A stretch of DNA of 64,000 bases from Panulirus ornatus (GCF_036320965.1 NC_092271.1:25705036-25769035), one strand, 5' to 3'; positions 37,439 through 50,700 are shown, counted from the first letter of the stretch. The notes: a model not told the origin generated them from the sequence alone. Program-made: numbers and translations.

Positions 37439-39453
37439 ATATGGCCTTTGAATTGCTCTGTCAAATATTTCAAATATTTTTTAGGCATTAGTTAGAATTG
37501 TTTCAGCTGCTTTCCCACTTTCAATTCATGAAAACGTTGCTTAATTAGACTCTATCTTTTCCTATAAAATTTCCCGCCTAGATTTGCATAATGTATATTT
37601 CTAACTGCAGAATATGATTTACAGTTTCAAAACTCCCGTATAAATTCACAATTTATATTGTTCTCCGTTAAAAGCACAAAATAAACAAATTTCATACCAG
37701 GTACTTGTTAACCCCGGATGCGACGTTTCCGTTGAGGGACCTGAATCCGATGAGGGACCTAAACAAACAAAGGCTATTGTACCTCGACGTCTGTTGGCGA
37801 GAGACACTGTCACAATCATGAGGGGAATTTAATGAGAGAACTTTGAGGTCAAACCTGAATCATAAATTAACAGACTGAGAGGGTAGGGTACTTACTTGGC
37901 GAGTACTTACGAGATATTTTTTCCCGTAGAGTATATATATGGACGTATATCCTTACCAATTTACGAATATTTACGACAATACTTCGCAGTGAGGCAGGGC
38001 TAGCGTTTGGCGCCCACCACAGACAGAGTGAGATTCAATGAAGAAAAAACTAGAGCATCTATCAGGGAGGAGCTGCAGCAATAAACGAAAATGATGCCAT
38101 TTTCTTTTGAAAATTGGTCCGTAAACTATCAGCCACAGGCGCGTCTATACAGACGGAAATCCTGAATCATAGTGGGCGTGAGAAGATTTAGACGTGCAGC
38201 CGTGTGTGAGTCATGATAATGCTTCACTGCGATCTGCCTGTCGACTCTGTCTGGCTGGGACAAGGAGTAGGGAGTGGGAAGAACAGAGGTAGGAAGGGTG
38301 ACGACACTTGAAGTGGTGGATGTGGGAAGGACGGTTTGGGGAAGGATGGTTGACAGAGCGAGTGAGAGAGTACAGTTAGACTAGATCGGAGAAATGGAAG
38401 GAGAGCTGGAGTGAAAGGAAATGAAAAGGGAAAAGAAAATGAGTAAAGGAATTGAAGGTTGAGGAATGGAAGCAAAACGAGGCACGATTTTAGAAAAGGG
38501 AGACAGAGTAATGCGAAAGGAAATAATTGAAGAGCATTGGCGAAAGAGGAGAGCCTAGGAGGAGCGGAACAACAGCAAGGGAAGCAGAGACGGCAACTCA
38601 CAGGCTAGCAGAGGTTAACGGCGGCGGGTGGAGCCTCTCCCACGCGACGTGATCCGGGTTGGGGGTGAGATGGAGGGATTCAAGTACCTCCTCTTTTAAC
38701 TCGTCTCCCTCCTCCTCCACCCCCCCCCCCCCCCTCCATCGCCATCAAACTCCCCCACCTAAGGCCCGGGAAGTCCTCAGAGGGGAGGGAGGGGTGTTGA
38801 GTGGCGGGTGAGGAAGGCTTGCTGATATCAGATCAAACCTCCTTCCTATACTCTCCAGTCCCCACTGAGTCTCCACATACCAAGCTACATCCCAGTCCCC
38901 ATCCACGCACCTGGTTTCCCCAAAGTGAGCAACACCCCAATTCCCACTCACAAAACATGGCAACACAAACTGCGACAGGTGAAAAACACACCATAACAAA
39001 AACACAGAACGCCACCGTCTACGAATTATAAAACCGACTGGTACATTTTGATACAAACAACACAAAACATACGGCAGAAATTAGAAGACAACAAAGACAC
39101 AAGCTACAGACATAACTCTGAGGGGTAGAAGACCGCCCTTAAGACAACTCCAAGTATCTCTAAGACCTCAGCAGCAACACAAATATGAAACACTTTTGGT
39201 TCCTTCAGACCCTCATCAATTGTTTATTTATTCATATTCACCCAAGGACCTATTTTTGTGAAAGAGTCCTGGTGCTATCCAGGACCCCTTTCTAAGGGCT
39301 CCTGCAGCCATATTTGCACTACTTTCCGTAGCAGGGAGAGGCAGACTCCCTTGGAGTATTGAGTTCTTTGACAAGACTGTGCTCAGTCTGTCATGCATAG
39401 GTATACACAACGAACGACTCTTAGGCTAACTCAACTACTTTCATTTCAAAACC

Positions 39454-39455
<2 letters not shown>
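37435..39455. other. No gene recognised
   Basis: A purine-rich plus strand at about 38270-38600 gives long chance frames on the minus strand. There is a C run at 38719-38734. Confidence 0.5.

Positions 39456-39457
<2 letters not shown>

Positions 39458-39526
<69 letters not shown>
39458..39526. repeat. (CA)n microsatellite
   Basis: Pure run. Confidence 0.99.
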
Positions 39527-39527
<1 letters not shown>

Positions 39528-40251
39528 ACACACGAGGCATTCATCAACAAACCTCCCACACAGTTCGGTAACAATTAATCATACATCATCACCGTCTAAC
39601 AATTACCTTCTGTTTCTCCTCTTAACCTTCTCTGTCGAACCACTTATTTCTCTCTCCCTCTAACCACACAGGTATAAAACAGAAGGCGAAGAAGGGGTGT
39701 TAGAAACGAGCAGAGGATTGGTGGAGATGACGCGCGGGAGGCGGTGGGGCTTATGGTGCTGGAGAGGCGGCGCTGGGGTTGATGGTGAGGGAGAATGTCA
39801 GGAGGGACGGCTGATAAATGATGCAGAAGGTGGTGGCAGAGGTGTGTGTGGTTGTGATGGAGAGGATAGTGATGGTGGGGTGTGACAGTGATGGAGACGA
39901 TTATGATGGTGAAGCTTAGAAATACGAAAGAGTAAGAGGGGGCAAGGGAGAAAGAAATAGCAAGAAAATGAGGATAGGAGGGAAGGTAAATGGAGATCAT
40001 GACTATCAACTCAGACACGAATGAAAATGGGGATGGTAGTAATCCGCAAGATAAAAGAAATTCTGAGTTCCGCCAATGCTTATAAAGTGAGGACATGGTC
40101 GCATGTAGCACAGAGCCTCCCAGCTTGATGCCTGCACTGGGAAATAAGCTAAGAATATTTTGTCATACATGCATTTTTCAACCTGCCTGCCTCGACCAGA
40201 CTTACGCACTAAACGCTAAACTCTTTTGTTTTTATCGTGAGATATACTTCA

Positions 40252-40420
40252 CTCCTTGAACACGACGGAGAGATTCTTGAGCACAACGGTATGGCCTTAG
40301 AGTACGACCATATGACCCTTAAGCACGACGGTACGACCCTTGAGCACGACGGTACGACCTTTGAGCATAACGGTAAGACCTTTAGATACGATGGGATGGC
40401 CTTTGACGTAAGCCATATCA
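40252..40420. repeat. Foldback-family left-arm array
   Basis: Seven or more ~21-bp units, for example 'cttgagcacgacggtacgac', end in 'ggcctttgacgtaagcc', the beginning of the family centre. No right arm follows. Confidence 0.75.
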
Positions 40421-41016
40421 GTAGAACTTACGTTATCAAGACAAATTCACTGAATCAAAAAAAGGCATCCCTGAGAGTGAAGGGATCATAGTGGTAGGGG
40501 AGCGTTATATCCGGGTCTCCCCACAGCAACGCTTGGTTCCACACCTCACCTCTAACGACCACTTGTGCCCTTGAAACACACTTTTGATGAGACCCTCATG
40601 TGGTGATAAATGAAGAGAGTCTTTGGCGTTACGATGCACGTAACAGAGGGACTTAATGGATTCCTTAGTATACTTTTCTTCATAGTAAATTGATCAGAAT
40701 GTCGAGAGGGTAACTACTTTTCATTATTGATAACATGAAGATAAGACTTTCAAGATCATATCCATATGTCGTTTTAAGTTAAAAACGAGTAATTATTTTA
40801 TGAATAAATTGTTAATGTCATAAAGTAGCTCAGTAGCATATGATGTCATAGAAGACTGGCTTTTGGTGGGGATCTAATGAGGATCCTTTGTTGCCTCTGT
40901 AATCCTTTTTTGCGTCACCGGTCACAGGATGAACACAGGGGTGCTGACACCAGCAAAAAAAAAAAAAAGCCAGTGCAACTAACAGTCCACTCAACCTTTC
41001 TCGCATATGTAAATAT

Positions 41017-41019
<3 letters not shown>

Positions 41020-41098
<79 letters not shown>
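41020..41098. repeat. (AT)n microsatellite
   Basis: Pure run. Confidence 0.99.
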
Positions 41099-41102
<4 letters not shown>

Positions 41103-41339
41103 CGTTAGACTATACACGATGTATAACCACCCTGAAGTATGATGAAGTGTGTCAGAACGCCGGTTTCCCTCAGTGTGATGTAACATGTTCGACGTGGCTG
41201 ATGGTATCTCTCCCTCAGTATGATGAAGTGTGACTCATGGATATGATCTCGTCACACCTGAGGTGAAGAGGTGAGAACCAGCGTGAGTCACCGTCACCCT
41301 GTGAACGTAGAGCGGAAAACATATAGCACCATACGGCAG

Positions 41340-41341
<2 letters not shown>

Positions 41342-41383
<42 letters not shown>
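41342..41383. repeat. (TG)21 microsatellite
   Basis: Pure run. Confidence 0.99.
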
Positions 41384-41384
<1 letters not shown>

Positions 41385-41609
41385 TTATACGTCTTTGGTT
41401 TTGGGTGAGCGTTTGGTTTTGTACATGTACATATCTGCGGCTCCAAGTGCGTGTTTGTGCTCATGTATATCTCTATGCATCAGCATGTGTGCGTCTGCAG
41501 GTGTGGGAGCCGTATGAATAAACAACTGCGGTCAATAATGTTAATGAGACTAATTTTCCTTGCACTGGGAGGAAAAACAGACAAAATGCATATAGAAAAA
41601 CACACCTAT

Positions 41610-41644
<35 letters not shown>

Positions 41645-41805
41645 AACTATGTTGTGTCGTAGTTAACTTTAATTACTGTGAGTCAGGACAGGCCCCACCC
41701 GCTTAACGTGGGTTCCATTCTTGGGGCGCGGCATTCCGCTAACACCCAAACCAGGTATTCATTCTCCCCTCCGGGCTGGTCGACGAATAAATACTAGGTT
41801 TCGGC

Positions 41806-41845
<40 letters not shown>
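41610..41845. repeat. (AC)16 and (GT)19 in opposite strand sense
   Basis: AC at 41610-41642 and GT at 41808-41845 are complementary and 165 bp apart. Confidence 0.98.
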
Positions 41846-41848
<3 letters not shown>

Positions 41849-41849
41849 C

Positions 41850-43380
41850 GCATGGCAGACAAAAACATGCTAGGTATATACAAGGGTAAGAGACGGGGTA
41901 ATACACAAATGATCACACACAGTTTTAAAAATGGACCGTAACGACCCGCCTTGCCTTTTCTTTTTTCTCTTTTCATTAACCTCTTTATTTTTTAGTTAAG
42001 GCTCAGCCTTGATGTAGCCTTTTGTCCATGACGGAGCCTCCACCATGAAAAAAAAAGAAAGAACAAGCAGAGACCATTAGAGGGAAATGAACAAGAGACA
42101 TTAGTGTTAAAGATAGTATTGTAAACTAACTGAAAAACGAAGATATGTTCCATTACCGAGAAACGAGAATGGACTTGCAGGGCTCTTTTCCAAGTGGAAT
42201 TTGAAAAGATTCAAAGGAAGTCTGTCAGAAACCCACAATTTTTTTTCCCCCCCATGCTGCTTATAGTAAGTCCCTGAGTAACATAGGCGTTTAATATATA
42301 GACAAAATTTAGTCATTTGATGAATATAATTTCAAGATTAGTAATAGTCTAAAAAATGTTACATTCACGTTGACAAACAGAAATTTCAGTTTTCTTATTT
42401 TTGTCTCTGCCTGGTTCTGTCTCCACGATATTGAACAAGACCAACCTAAATCCCTTAATACGGACGACAGCCTTGACAACAGAACTACTTTATCCGAACC
42501 CTTGAACTGAATTTAACATTCATGGTTTTTATAATGGGTAAGAATGCATCCTAAGAAGTTTTTACCATGGCGAGCTTTGCTTGTGCTGAAATGGGGTGAA
42601 TATTATCCATTTCACCTGACCATCCGACCAGTGCGAGTCCAGACCACATACTAATGTCCATTTTCCCTTAATTTCTGTCTTACTTAGTCTTTTCTGTTAC
42701 TCTTTATCTTTGCAGGTGAAAATGAGGACGAAGACTTGAAGGACTTAGTTAAATGTGTGAGATTTCACGTTAACATTTTGCCGATCGCTGTTGACGGATG
42801 ATTTTGTTTGTTCTCTATCGTACCGCGCATGCGCACGAAATCCGCACGTCCTGTCCACTCTGTTAGCCAAAATAGCGAGACTGTTTCTTGCCGTTTTATT
42901 GCACGCATGATGGTGATTGCATTCAAATAACTGTGATGTTCTAAGCTCGGATAAAATTTCATCTGTGATGCATTTACTAGTTAATGCGGTGTATTTACCA
43001 GTCATCTTATTTCAATTATCTTTTTCATTAGAATTTGCCATGGTCAATGGACTTACCACATATTTTGAGAGATTTATCTATATATTTCAAGGTTTTCTAT
43101 CCTAGATAGTAGGTCAGTCATGTGATTCAGACTGATTAGTTAGATGTGGGTAACTGATCCAAACCAGATTAACCCAAACGGGTCTATAAATGGCAAAAGG
43201 TTTGACGAGGTAAACTGTGAATTGAGAAGGTGCTCTGGGCTTTTTCAAGGTGTTAATCCTCAAACACACTAACGTCATCCCTATTATTTTTCTTTATAAG
43301 CTGATGTGGCACGGGCAAAAGTATGACACAATAGAAGCTGTCACTTGAAAAGTAAAATGATTAATATATGTATATGTATA
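41850..43380. other. No feature recognised
   Basis: AT-rich unique-looking sequence. Confidence 0.5.
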
Positions 43381-43384
43381 TATA

Positions 43385-43650
43385 TTTTTTTTTTTTTATA
43401 CTTTGTCGCTGTCTCCCGCGTTTGCGAGGTAGCGCAAGGAAACAGACGAAAGAAATGGCCCAACCCCCCCCCCCCCATACACATGTACATACACACGTCC
43501 ACACACGCAAATATACATACCTACACAGCTTTCCATGGTTTACCCCAGACGCTTCACATGCCTTGCTTCAATCCACTGACAGCACGTCAACCCCTGTATA
43601 CCACATGACTCCAATTCACTCTATTTCTTGCCCTCCTTTCACCCTCCTGC

Positions 43651-43653
<3 letters not shown>
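43385..43653 (-). mobile_element. LINE 3' end with poly(A), 5'-truncated
   Basis: On the minus strand this is the 3' terminus of the same LINE family as 14590-15480. It holds the last coding and UTR sequence and the tail 'gctacctcgcaaacgcgg', followed by an A run (a T run at 43386-43397 on the plus strand). The 5' side is cut exactly where an (AT)n array begins (43654). No target-site duplication could be confirmed because both flanks are simple sequence. Confidence 0.7.

Positions 43654-43731
<78 letters not shown>
43654..43731. repeat. (TA)n microsatellite joining LINE and SINE fragments
   Basis: Pure run between the LINE 3' end and the SINE fragment. Confidence 0.99.
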
Positions 43732-43733
<2 letters not shown>

Positions 43734-43812
43734 TTCGCCATTTCCTCACTTTGGCCCCCCTTCTCTGTTCCTTCTTTTGGACGAGTAAAAACTAGAGGGG
43801 AGGATTTCCACT
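43732..43812 (-). mobile_element. SINE 3' fragment
   Basis: The plus strand shows 'attcgccatttcctcacttt', then 'ccttctctgttccttctttt' and 'gaggggaggatttcc', the complement of the SINE tail and body at 22230-22370. An internal piece including the 'gctacctcgc' box is deleted. Confidence 0.65.
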
Positions 43813-43819
43813 GATGCGA

Positions 43820-43890
43820 TGACTCCTTAAGCACGACAGAATGATTTCGGATGCAATAGCGTGACCTTTAATGTGACCCCAACGGATCAA
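43820..43890. repeat. Foldback-family remnant
   Basis: 'ccttaagcacgacagaatga' and 'gcgtgacctttaatgtgac' resemble left-arm units. It lies directly after the SINE fragment at 43732-43812. Confidence 0.45.
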
Positions 43891-44106
43891 GAGCTATAAC
43901 GAAAAAAGAAGACAAAAAGCATGTAACACAGAATAAATCAGAGGAACTTCCGGCAGATAAGGGGAGGGGAGGTGTCAGCTGCACTCAAATTGCCCTGCGA
44001 CTGCTGACCCGCAGTACAGATAACAAAGGCGTTTGCTCAATACTGGTCATAGTCATACGAGACTGTAATACATTCAGTAACACATGCAATTAGTCCCCAC
44101 ATGCTT

Positions 44107-44108
<2 letters not shown>

Positions 44109-44151
<43 letters not shown>

Positions 44152-44181
44152 TTGATGTGTGTTTTTGGACATAGTGTTTGA

Positions 44182-44273
<92 letters not shown>
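44109..44273. repeat. (AC)20 and (AT)45 arrays
   Basis: AC 44109-44149; AT 44184-44273. Confidence 0.99.
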
Positions 44274-44275
<2 letters not shown>

Positions 44276-44559
44276 TTAAAGACCTGGGCTTCACGAACAT
44301 AATACTCTCCATGTAGTATAAGAGGAAAAGCAAGCATTAAGAAGACCTTTCTTTACGAGAACCTGCCTCTCCACTCCCCCTTCTTCTCAGTTAATGTCTT
44401 ACTATATATATTTACTAGCCATGCCGGCAAGACAAGACGAAGAACAGACCAGACGTTGCCAGTCTGGTTGGTGATGATGATTCATACACTCTCTTGGTCT
44501 TTTATCTTTTCTTCTTACTTTACATATGATTGTTCGGCCTAATATATGAGTTAGCTAGT

Positions 44560-44800
44560 TGTGAATGTGTTATCTAGCTTGAAAAGTTTTGAACAATTTT
44601 GCAGGTGTGAGGTAGCTTTACATGTGTCTGGTTGTTGAGCATGTGTTTGCTGGACGGTGTCATCGAGTTTAACAAGAATTGGTCAGCTTTAAAGTGATAG
44701 CAGGCTTTAAAAGTATTTGGTAACTTTGCAAGTTCTACTTGGAATTACAAGTGTTAGCTAGCTTTTTAAGTGTTAATTAACTTCACAAGTACGAACTATT
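44560..44800. repeat. Degenerate ~25-30-bp tandem repeat
   Basis: Diverged units of the 'ggtagctttacatgtgt' / 'ttagctagctttttaagtgt' / 'ttaacttcacaag' type occur in succession. Only the general pattern is clear. Confidence 0.5.
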
Positions 44801-45384
44801 TTCGGATTGCACTTTGAATATCAGACTTAATCATTCTGACAGTAGCAGAGTGGCGGTATAAAGTCGCTAATTTCTTGTCAGATAAATCAATAATGGAATT
44901 GAATATAAGAAATCAAAAAGCCATTGACTCTATGGTATATGAGCTGCCAAATATTGGAAGCTAAAGTACGCAAAGGCCCGTTTTGATGAGAAATGAGATT
45001 TTAAATGATTTTTGGGGGAAATGGCATTTGATAGACCAAACTGACACTCTAGTATAGCAACCACTTTTGAGACTGGAAATAAGTTTTTCAGTAGTATAGA
45101 TCAGGTATACTTTGACGGAAGAAATTAATAACAAATGCCTATTGTACGTACGTCAGTGGAACTATCAAATACCTTAAACGTTTTTATTGTTTATGTATCA
45201 CAAACCACATAAAAACCTCACGGTAAGGCAAGATATGTAGTACTGGTAATCACATATGGGTACATGAGATAGATAACAGAAGACTTAATCTGCTAAAGGA
45301 CAATGATAGTGTCTTCAGTCCCTAATTTATTAGCGAGAGACAGGACACTAAGTAAAAAATCTTCATACCTTCCCCTATTGATGC

Positions 45385-45615
45385 AGACAGGATCGTAAAG
45401 AAGGCTCCTCCCCCCACCACTATATAGACAGGAGATGGGAAGAGGCTAGTTAAGTAGAAGACTCCTCCTCACCCACCACAATAACGATTGAGCAGTAAAG
45501 CAGAGGGTTCCTTTCCATTCTGCATTACGGACAAAGACAGGATGATAAAGCAGAAGGCTCCCCCCAGTCATTGTTTGGGATCGAGACAACAATAAAGCAG
45601 AAGGGTCCTAACTGC
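45385..45615. repeat. Degenerate ~50-65-bp tandem repeat
   Basis: Four units each contain 'gacaggatgataaagcagaa' followed by 'ggctcctccccccac' or close variants. Confidence 0.7.
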
Positions 45616-45919
45616 GTAGTGTTACAGCAAAAGCTTCCATCCGTCACTCACTACTTTCACATGAAAGATAAACCATTGCCTGTTTATCATTTATCATTGC
45701 CCTGCATTCGAAGTGGGGTTACTGGCCACCTCCACTCGCTGAGGTGTCAAGGTCCATAAATCGCTGGATGAAGCGTGCAGACTGCGGGACTGTGGCGGCT
45801 CGTGGTGGATGCTGCTAGGCTGTGGCCGTCAGGGAGAGAGGGCTTCCCGTGCACAGGCTGGGGAGTATCGATGCGTCAGCCGGTGTGGCGAGTTTTGGAT
45901 GGGGAGGGGCTGGGTGTTC

Positions 45920-46038
<119 letters not shown>

Positions 46039-46039
46039 G

Positions 46040-47690
46040 AAGGAAAAGCGAGACAGGTAATAGGTAAGGCGGAGAAGAAATAGAGGTAGAATGAGAGTAC
46101 TTTGAGATGTCACGTGTCCATCTACAGTATATCATGATATCGTCATTCCTTCAGATTTATGAAAAATTTTAATGAAGGTTAAAGTATATAAGTAAAAATG
46201 GCTTTCAGATAAAAGTGCGATTCTAGAATTCGAATTTGTTACATCTGCTTACGAAAATATTTCGTGTAAACAATTATACTGGTATTAAAACGTAAGAAAA
46301 CATCAAATATCTTCCACACAGAGTATGAGATGATCTAACAATAATACAAACGTAACATATACCGTTGCAAGTTACCATTCCTAATCAATAAAGTCTATGT
46401 ATATGCCAATTATTCGTAAGCAAGTTTGTGGGAGTGGTTGACCTTCAACCTCGGGCCAACAGTGAGTCCCCGAGCGACGTCTAGCATACTGAGTTTCCTG
46501 GTTGGACTCGGCCCTCGGGTGAGGTAGGACCTGCTGGTGCGGTAGAGGCGGCGTCACTGCCACCACGCCCGCCTCCCAGCACCTCCCACTGTAGCCGTGT
46601 TCGTTGGCGCTTTTGTAAGACGGTTACATAAGTTAATGTGCGAAGATGTCAAAGCCACGTACCTCATTGTTCCACCTGCATGTATGACACTGTGAGTACG
46701 TTTGTATTCAGGCGATAGACCGCAGGTGTTCTACATCATTTATGAGAAAAAGTCAGTCGACAGTTCCAATAAGCGCATAGTCAGACACATATGTTTAAAC
46801 TAAATTTGTTATTCCCTTAGTCTTTTCTTTCTTTTTTTTCACTAGTCGCTTACCTGCCAATGACCTCTGCTGTTAGTAGTACCCGACAGATGTCAATATT
46901 CCGTAATATTTATGGAGCAAACTCCCTGCACTTATGCCAAATGTTAAAAGCTATCGCAAGCTGATCAAGGCCAAGATCGTAAACCAGCACGAATCACAGC
47001 CTACAAAATATACGCCGCTTTTTCTCTGCCTCTTCTTCTGACCTGGCTTGATCTCGCCAGCCAGCCTGTCTTGTTTACACTCAAACGTTCCTGGGACCAT
47101 GCGTGGCAGAGTCGTAGAATGATTTGCAGAATCGGCAACTACTGCGTCGCCAGTCTATTATTCCTTTACCTAAATACTTCAAACGATTCTCCAGAGAATT
47201 TTACTGGTTTCTACCTCACCTACCAAGAACTTCCTCTCTTGGCCTCATCTCAAGTTTCTCAGGAAATACCATTTTCCATAACGTGATTGAGTTCAGAGAA
47301 CTAGGTTCCACGAAATATAACATGAACGTGTGCCAACTGAACCCCTCTCATGAGAGCTAAACGAATATCTCTTCACAGGAACCAAAGAGCATCACCTCTG
47401 GAAGCATAAATAGAAACCCTCACTTCAGCTACGATAATAACCTCCCTCGTTACATTACCAAAAGGTCACTCATACCTAGGTTGCAACAGAATTCTTATAG
47501 CCTCCCTCAGGTTCTTGACAGAAACTCGGCCTTCATTAAGGGCCAAGTGAAGACGCCTACTTATGAACAAGTAGAACTCCCTTTCTCAGATCTCAGGAAC
47601 ATCTCTTCATCTGGTCGGAAAAGAGCATCACAACTTTTTAAGGAACCTAGACTCAAGTAGTACATTAAAAGACCCGTTCTTACCTAGCAC
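46040..47690. other. No feature recognised
   Basis: Start of the repeat-poor third of the window. No coding signal recognised. Confidence 0.5.
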
Positions 47691-47694
47691 CCAA

Positions 47695-47709
47695 ATGATA
47701 ATAATAATG

Positions 47710-47752
<43 letters not shown>

Positions 47753-47775
47753 AAATAATAATAAAAATAATACAA
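47695..47775. repeat. (AAT)n microsatellite, interrupted
   Basis: Interrupted by gat and gaaa. Confidence 0.97.
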
Positions 47776-48744
47776 TCAGACACTAAAGAATATTCACTTC
47801 TTCCCCAAAAAGTTTAGAATGTATATGAGAAGTATGGTACAACTTGAGATGATTTACTTTATTCTTTCGGATATGAATTCATTCCACACAGTCCAATTCA
47901 GGTTAAGCAATAGCTACACGCTTCAAGGATTAAGTATCGGGTACTTGCTTACTAAACCTAAATCTCTGATAGATTAGGCTAGAGTAGTCTGCTTGTTTCT
48001 GAGCAACTTAACGCATTTTATGACGCTCAGATGCTCAACTGAGCAGCATGGGTGAGAGGGCGAGAAGGCCTTTGTTACCTGCTGATGAAAAATATTACTG
48101 GGAAACGCCCTATCTGAAAGTAAGACTTATACATAGAGATTTATCTTTTCTAAAGAAAAACTTTATTGACCCAGATATATATACATATCAAATAATTTTC
48201 ATGCTTCAGAATCGTTAACTTACCAGGTTAGTTTTTGAAAGTGTATTTCTTTAGGACTATAAAACTACTCGAAATTTCGTTTAGAATTCGAAATAATTCC
48301 TTTACTGTGCTAGTGTGCTTGAACTGATCTCAGAGATGTGTAGGAAGAGCAAAAGAAAGGAACAACAGCGGTGGCAGCAGCGACAGTTGGCAGCCACCAC
48401 CTTACTCATTATAACGAACACATCGCTCTCTCTCAACCCCCGACCGTCCCACCACCACACATGTGCTCGGACAACACACCCACCGCTTGCCTCAGTCAGT
48501 CGCCAGCTCTGAAAGTGGGAGGACGTGTAGCAAACTCACACTTCACATTAACACGACTGCGTCTGCCTCATACAGAGACATTCCTTAGTTCTGAAAGACT
48601 TTGAGAGTAGACAAAGTACTGGCGAAGGTACCTTTTATACGTTTTAGAACACTCATCGCTCAGAAAACGCTTTTCGGATTTATTGTTTTCTGGCGTTGTC
48701 ATCTTGAACGTTTGATAATCAACTCTTCGCTAACAACAACGTCA

Positions 48745-48916
48745 GTCAAGTGGTCCACAAGTACCACCCGTTACACGGAACAAGCAAGATTACCTCTGGT
48801 GTTAGAAAGAGGAGCAACAGGTTGTAACTCACGAACCTACCCGTCGACCCAGAACTTCGTCCACCGTGAGCTTTAATTCAAGAGGAAGACTTATACCTGC
48901 AGCCATGGAGGTGAGT
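48745..48916 (+). other. Candidate first coding exon end (ATGGAG|GTGAGT)
   Basis: A start codon in good context (gcagccATGGAG, ATG at 48905) is followed after one further codon by a consensus splice donor GTGAGT (48911-48916). Such short coding ends on a 5'-UTR exon are common in arthropod genes. An arthropod-type initiator TCAGTC lies near 48743, but no TATA box was found 30 bp before it. A GC-richer patch follows at 49520-49620. The exon extent and gene identity are unknown; the product would be read from downstream exons that I cannot assign. It could be chance. Confidence 0.25.
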
Positions 48917-49229
48917 TATTACCTTATAGAGGTAGTTGGTGTACTTTATATGTAGACTGGGTGGGTAAAGTGATTTTGCCTTTTTACCATGTAACTTGAG
49001 TGAAAAGAAACATGATATCTTTGAGTCACGAACTGGTTGTTTCGAATACACCTAAAGGCCATTTTTCCCGTATAAAAAGGTTGAGATTGAAATCATACCT
49101 GTCGTTATCAGTTCATTATCAAATGCTGGTGCGAAATCTCCCTCGGTAAGTGTCACTTGCCTCTGCGATAAGGAGACCCAAGTGCTACAGTGGGAAAACA
49201 AAGTGATGATAGATTTTTGTTTACCACAG

Positions 49230-49510
49230 CGTTAAAGCGATACTCTGGGATTACCGTAGTCCGACAAACAAAGCGTGGATGGGGAGGTGTTTACCACAGC
49301 AATACATAACCAAGGGGTTACTGTGAGCCAACTATAACTCTAGGTCTATTCTTGTGAGCCAACAGGAACTAAGATTACTGTGAGCCAACAATTACTAGGA
49401 TTACTGTAGCTCACCAGTAACCATTTGAACACTGTAACCCAACAGTAAACATAGGATTACTATGACTGAATAGTAACCTCTGGATTACTGTGGCTCAACA
49501 GACAAAGTAA
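49230..49510. repeat. Degenerate ~30-35-bp minisatellite
   Basis: Diverged units built on 'ggattactgtgagccaaca' appear at least seven times. It lies about 320 bp downstream of the start-codon/donor candidate at 48905. Confidence 0.7.
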
Positions 49511-50358
49511 GCATGAGGTCGTGTTTACCGGTGGGTGGGCGGCAGGTGATCACGTGCACAGCGGCTGCTCACACCCGGGCTGGGGATGTAGCACACGTGC
49601 GCCCGGCCGGCCCGAAGGACTGCGTCGAAGGGCATCACTAGAAGTTGGGCAATGCCTTACATGGGGCAGAATGTTGATTATGTCTCCTACGGTTCTTTGT
49701 TAAGGAAAATTTGTACCTCATATACGCCTTGTTTACCTGTGAATAAAAGGCACATATCTTAATGTTGCGGTTTATAACAGACGATGTTTATTAATGTGTT
49801 TAGTATGTTCATATGGTATAGCACTATCCTTTAGTATACATCTGTGGCGTTTCATCCTAAGTTGTATTGGACTTGCATGACAGGAGAAACAAATATGATA
49901 CTCCAGGCAATCTCCCACTGAAGTTCAAAGACTTGAAAAGCATTAAGGAAATATGCTCTAAAAAAATTAAGTGAAAGATCCATAGTATTGGTTATTTCTG
50001 CTAAGTTTTGAATTATAATGTGTTTATGGACCTTAAGACCAAGTTTGTGTTTGATATTGAGACATGAGGTCTATGAGGATATCATATTGTTAAAGGTCTC
50101 AGTTAACGGGACATGATTAAGCTTGTTCAGTTTCATCGTGTGTTGCAAAATGTTTGAATGAGACACTGGCTGAAGCACACTGTGTGGACATGTGAACATC
50201 GAGTGATGGCTGGCATCTGGAGGTTGGCCCAAGGCTCCTCCGGCCAACACACCACAGGTCTGGTAACTCCAGTCAGGTTGCCACATCCTCGGGTGCGTCG
50301 CGTCATACGTACGTACTGGTGATGTCATCCTCGCATCTAAGGAGTCAAGCCATGCTAG

Positions 50359-50700
50359 TTTTTTTTTTTTTTTTTTTTTTAGCGAGGTAGCATTAAGAAC
50401 AGAGGATTCGGCCTTAGAGGGAATATCCTCACTTGGCCCCCTTCTATGTTCCCCCCCTTTTTTTTTTTAAGAAAAAAACGGGAGGGAAGGATTTCGAGCC
50501 TCCCGCTACTCCCTTTTTAGTCGTCTTCTATGACACGCAGTAAATACGTATCCATTTTATCGACTAACCCTTAGGGGCGGATGAACAGCTAGGTTGACTG
50601 CGGTCTGCATGCTGCAATCAGGATTCGAACCTGTGCCCTCGACTCTGGGCGGCTCGTGAATGCGTCACGGTCAAGGAACGCTAACTGCAGCACCATGAGA
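50359..50700 (-). mobile_element. tRNA-derived SINE, near full length
   Basis: Read on the minus strand: a tRNA-like head (50700 down to about 50600) with a perfect Pol III B box GGTTCGAATCC (complement of 50621-50631) and an A-box-like TGGTGCTGCAGTTAGCG (about 50695-50675). A body follows with 'gtcatagaagacgactaaaa'. Next come an internal A/G-rich run and 'gttcttaatgctacctcgct', then an A tail (T run 50359-50380 on plus). The body and tail are shared with the 5'-truncated copies at 22159 and 56164. The tail resembles the LINE tail at 43400-43450, suggesting LINE-dependent mobilisation. No convincing target-site duplication is seen. Confidence 0.8.

Noticed and set aside
38224..38601. 125-codon minus-strand Pro/Phe/Leu/Ser-rich frame
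   Set aside because: Arises from a purine-rich plus strand with skewed composition; no signal peptide or domain pattern I would trust.
39644..40111. 155-codon minus-strand frame
   Set aside because: Driven by a GGT/GAT-rich plus strand with low-complexity His/Pro/Ser content; no motif.
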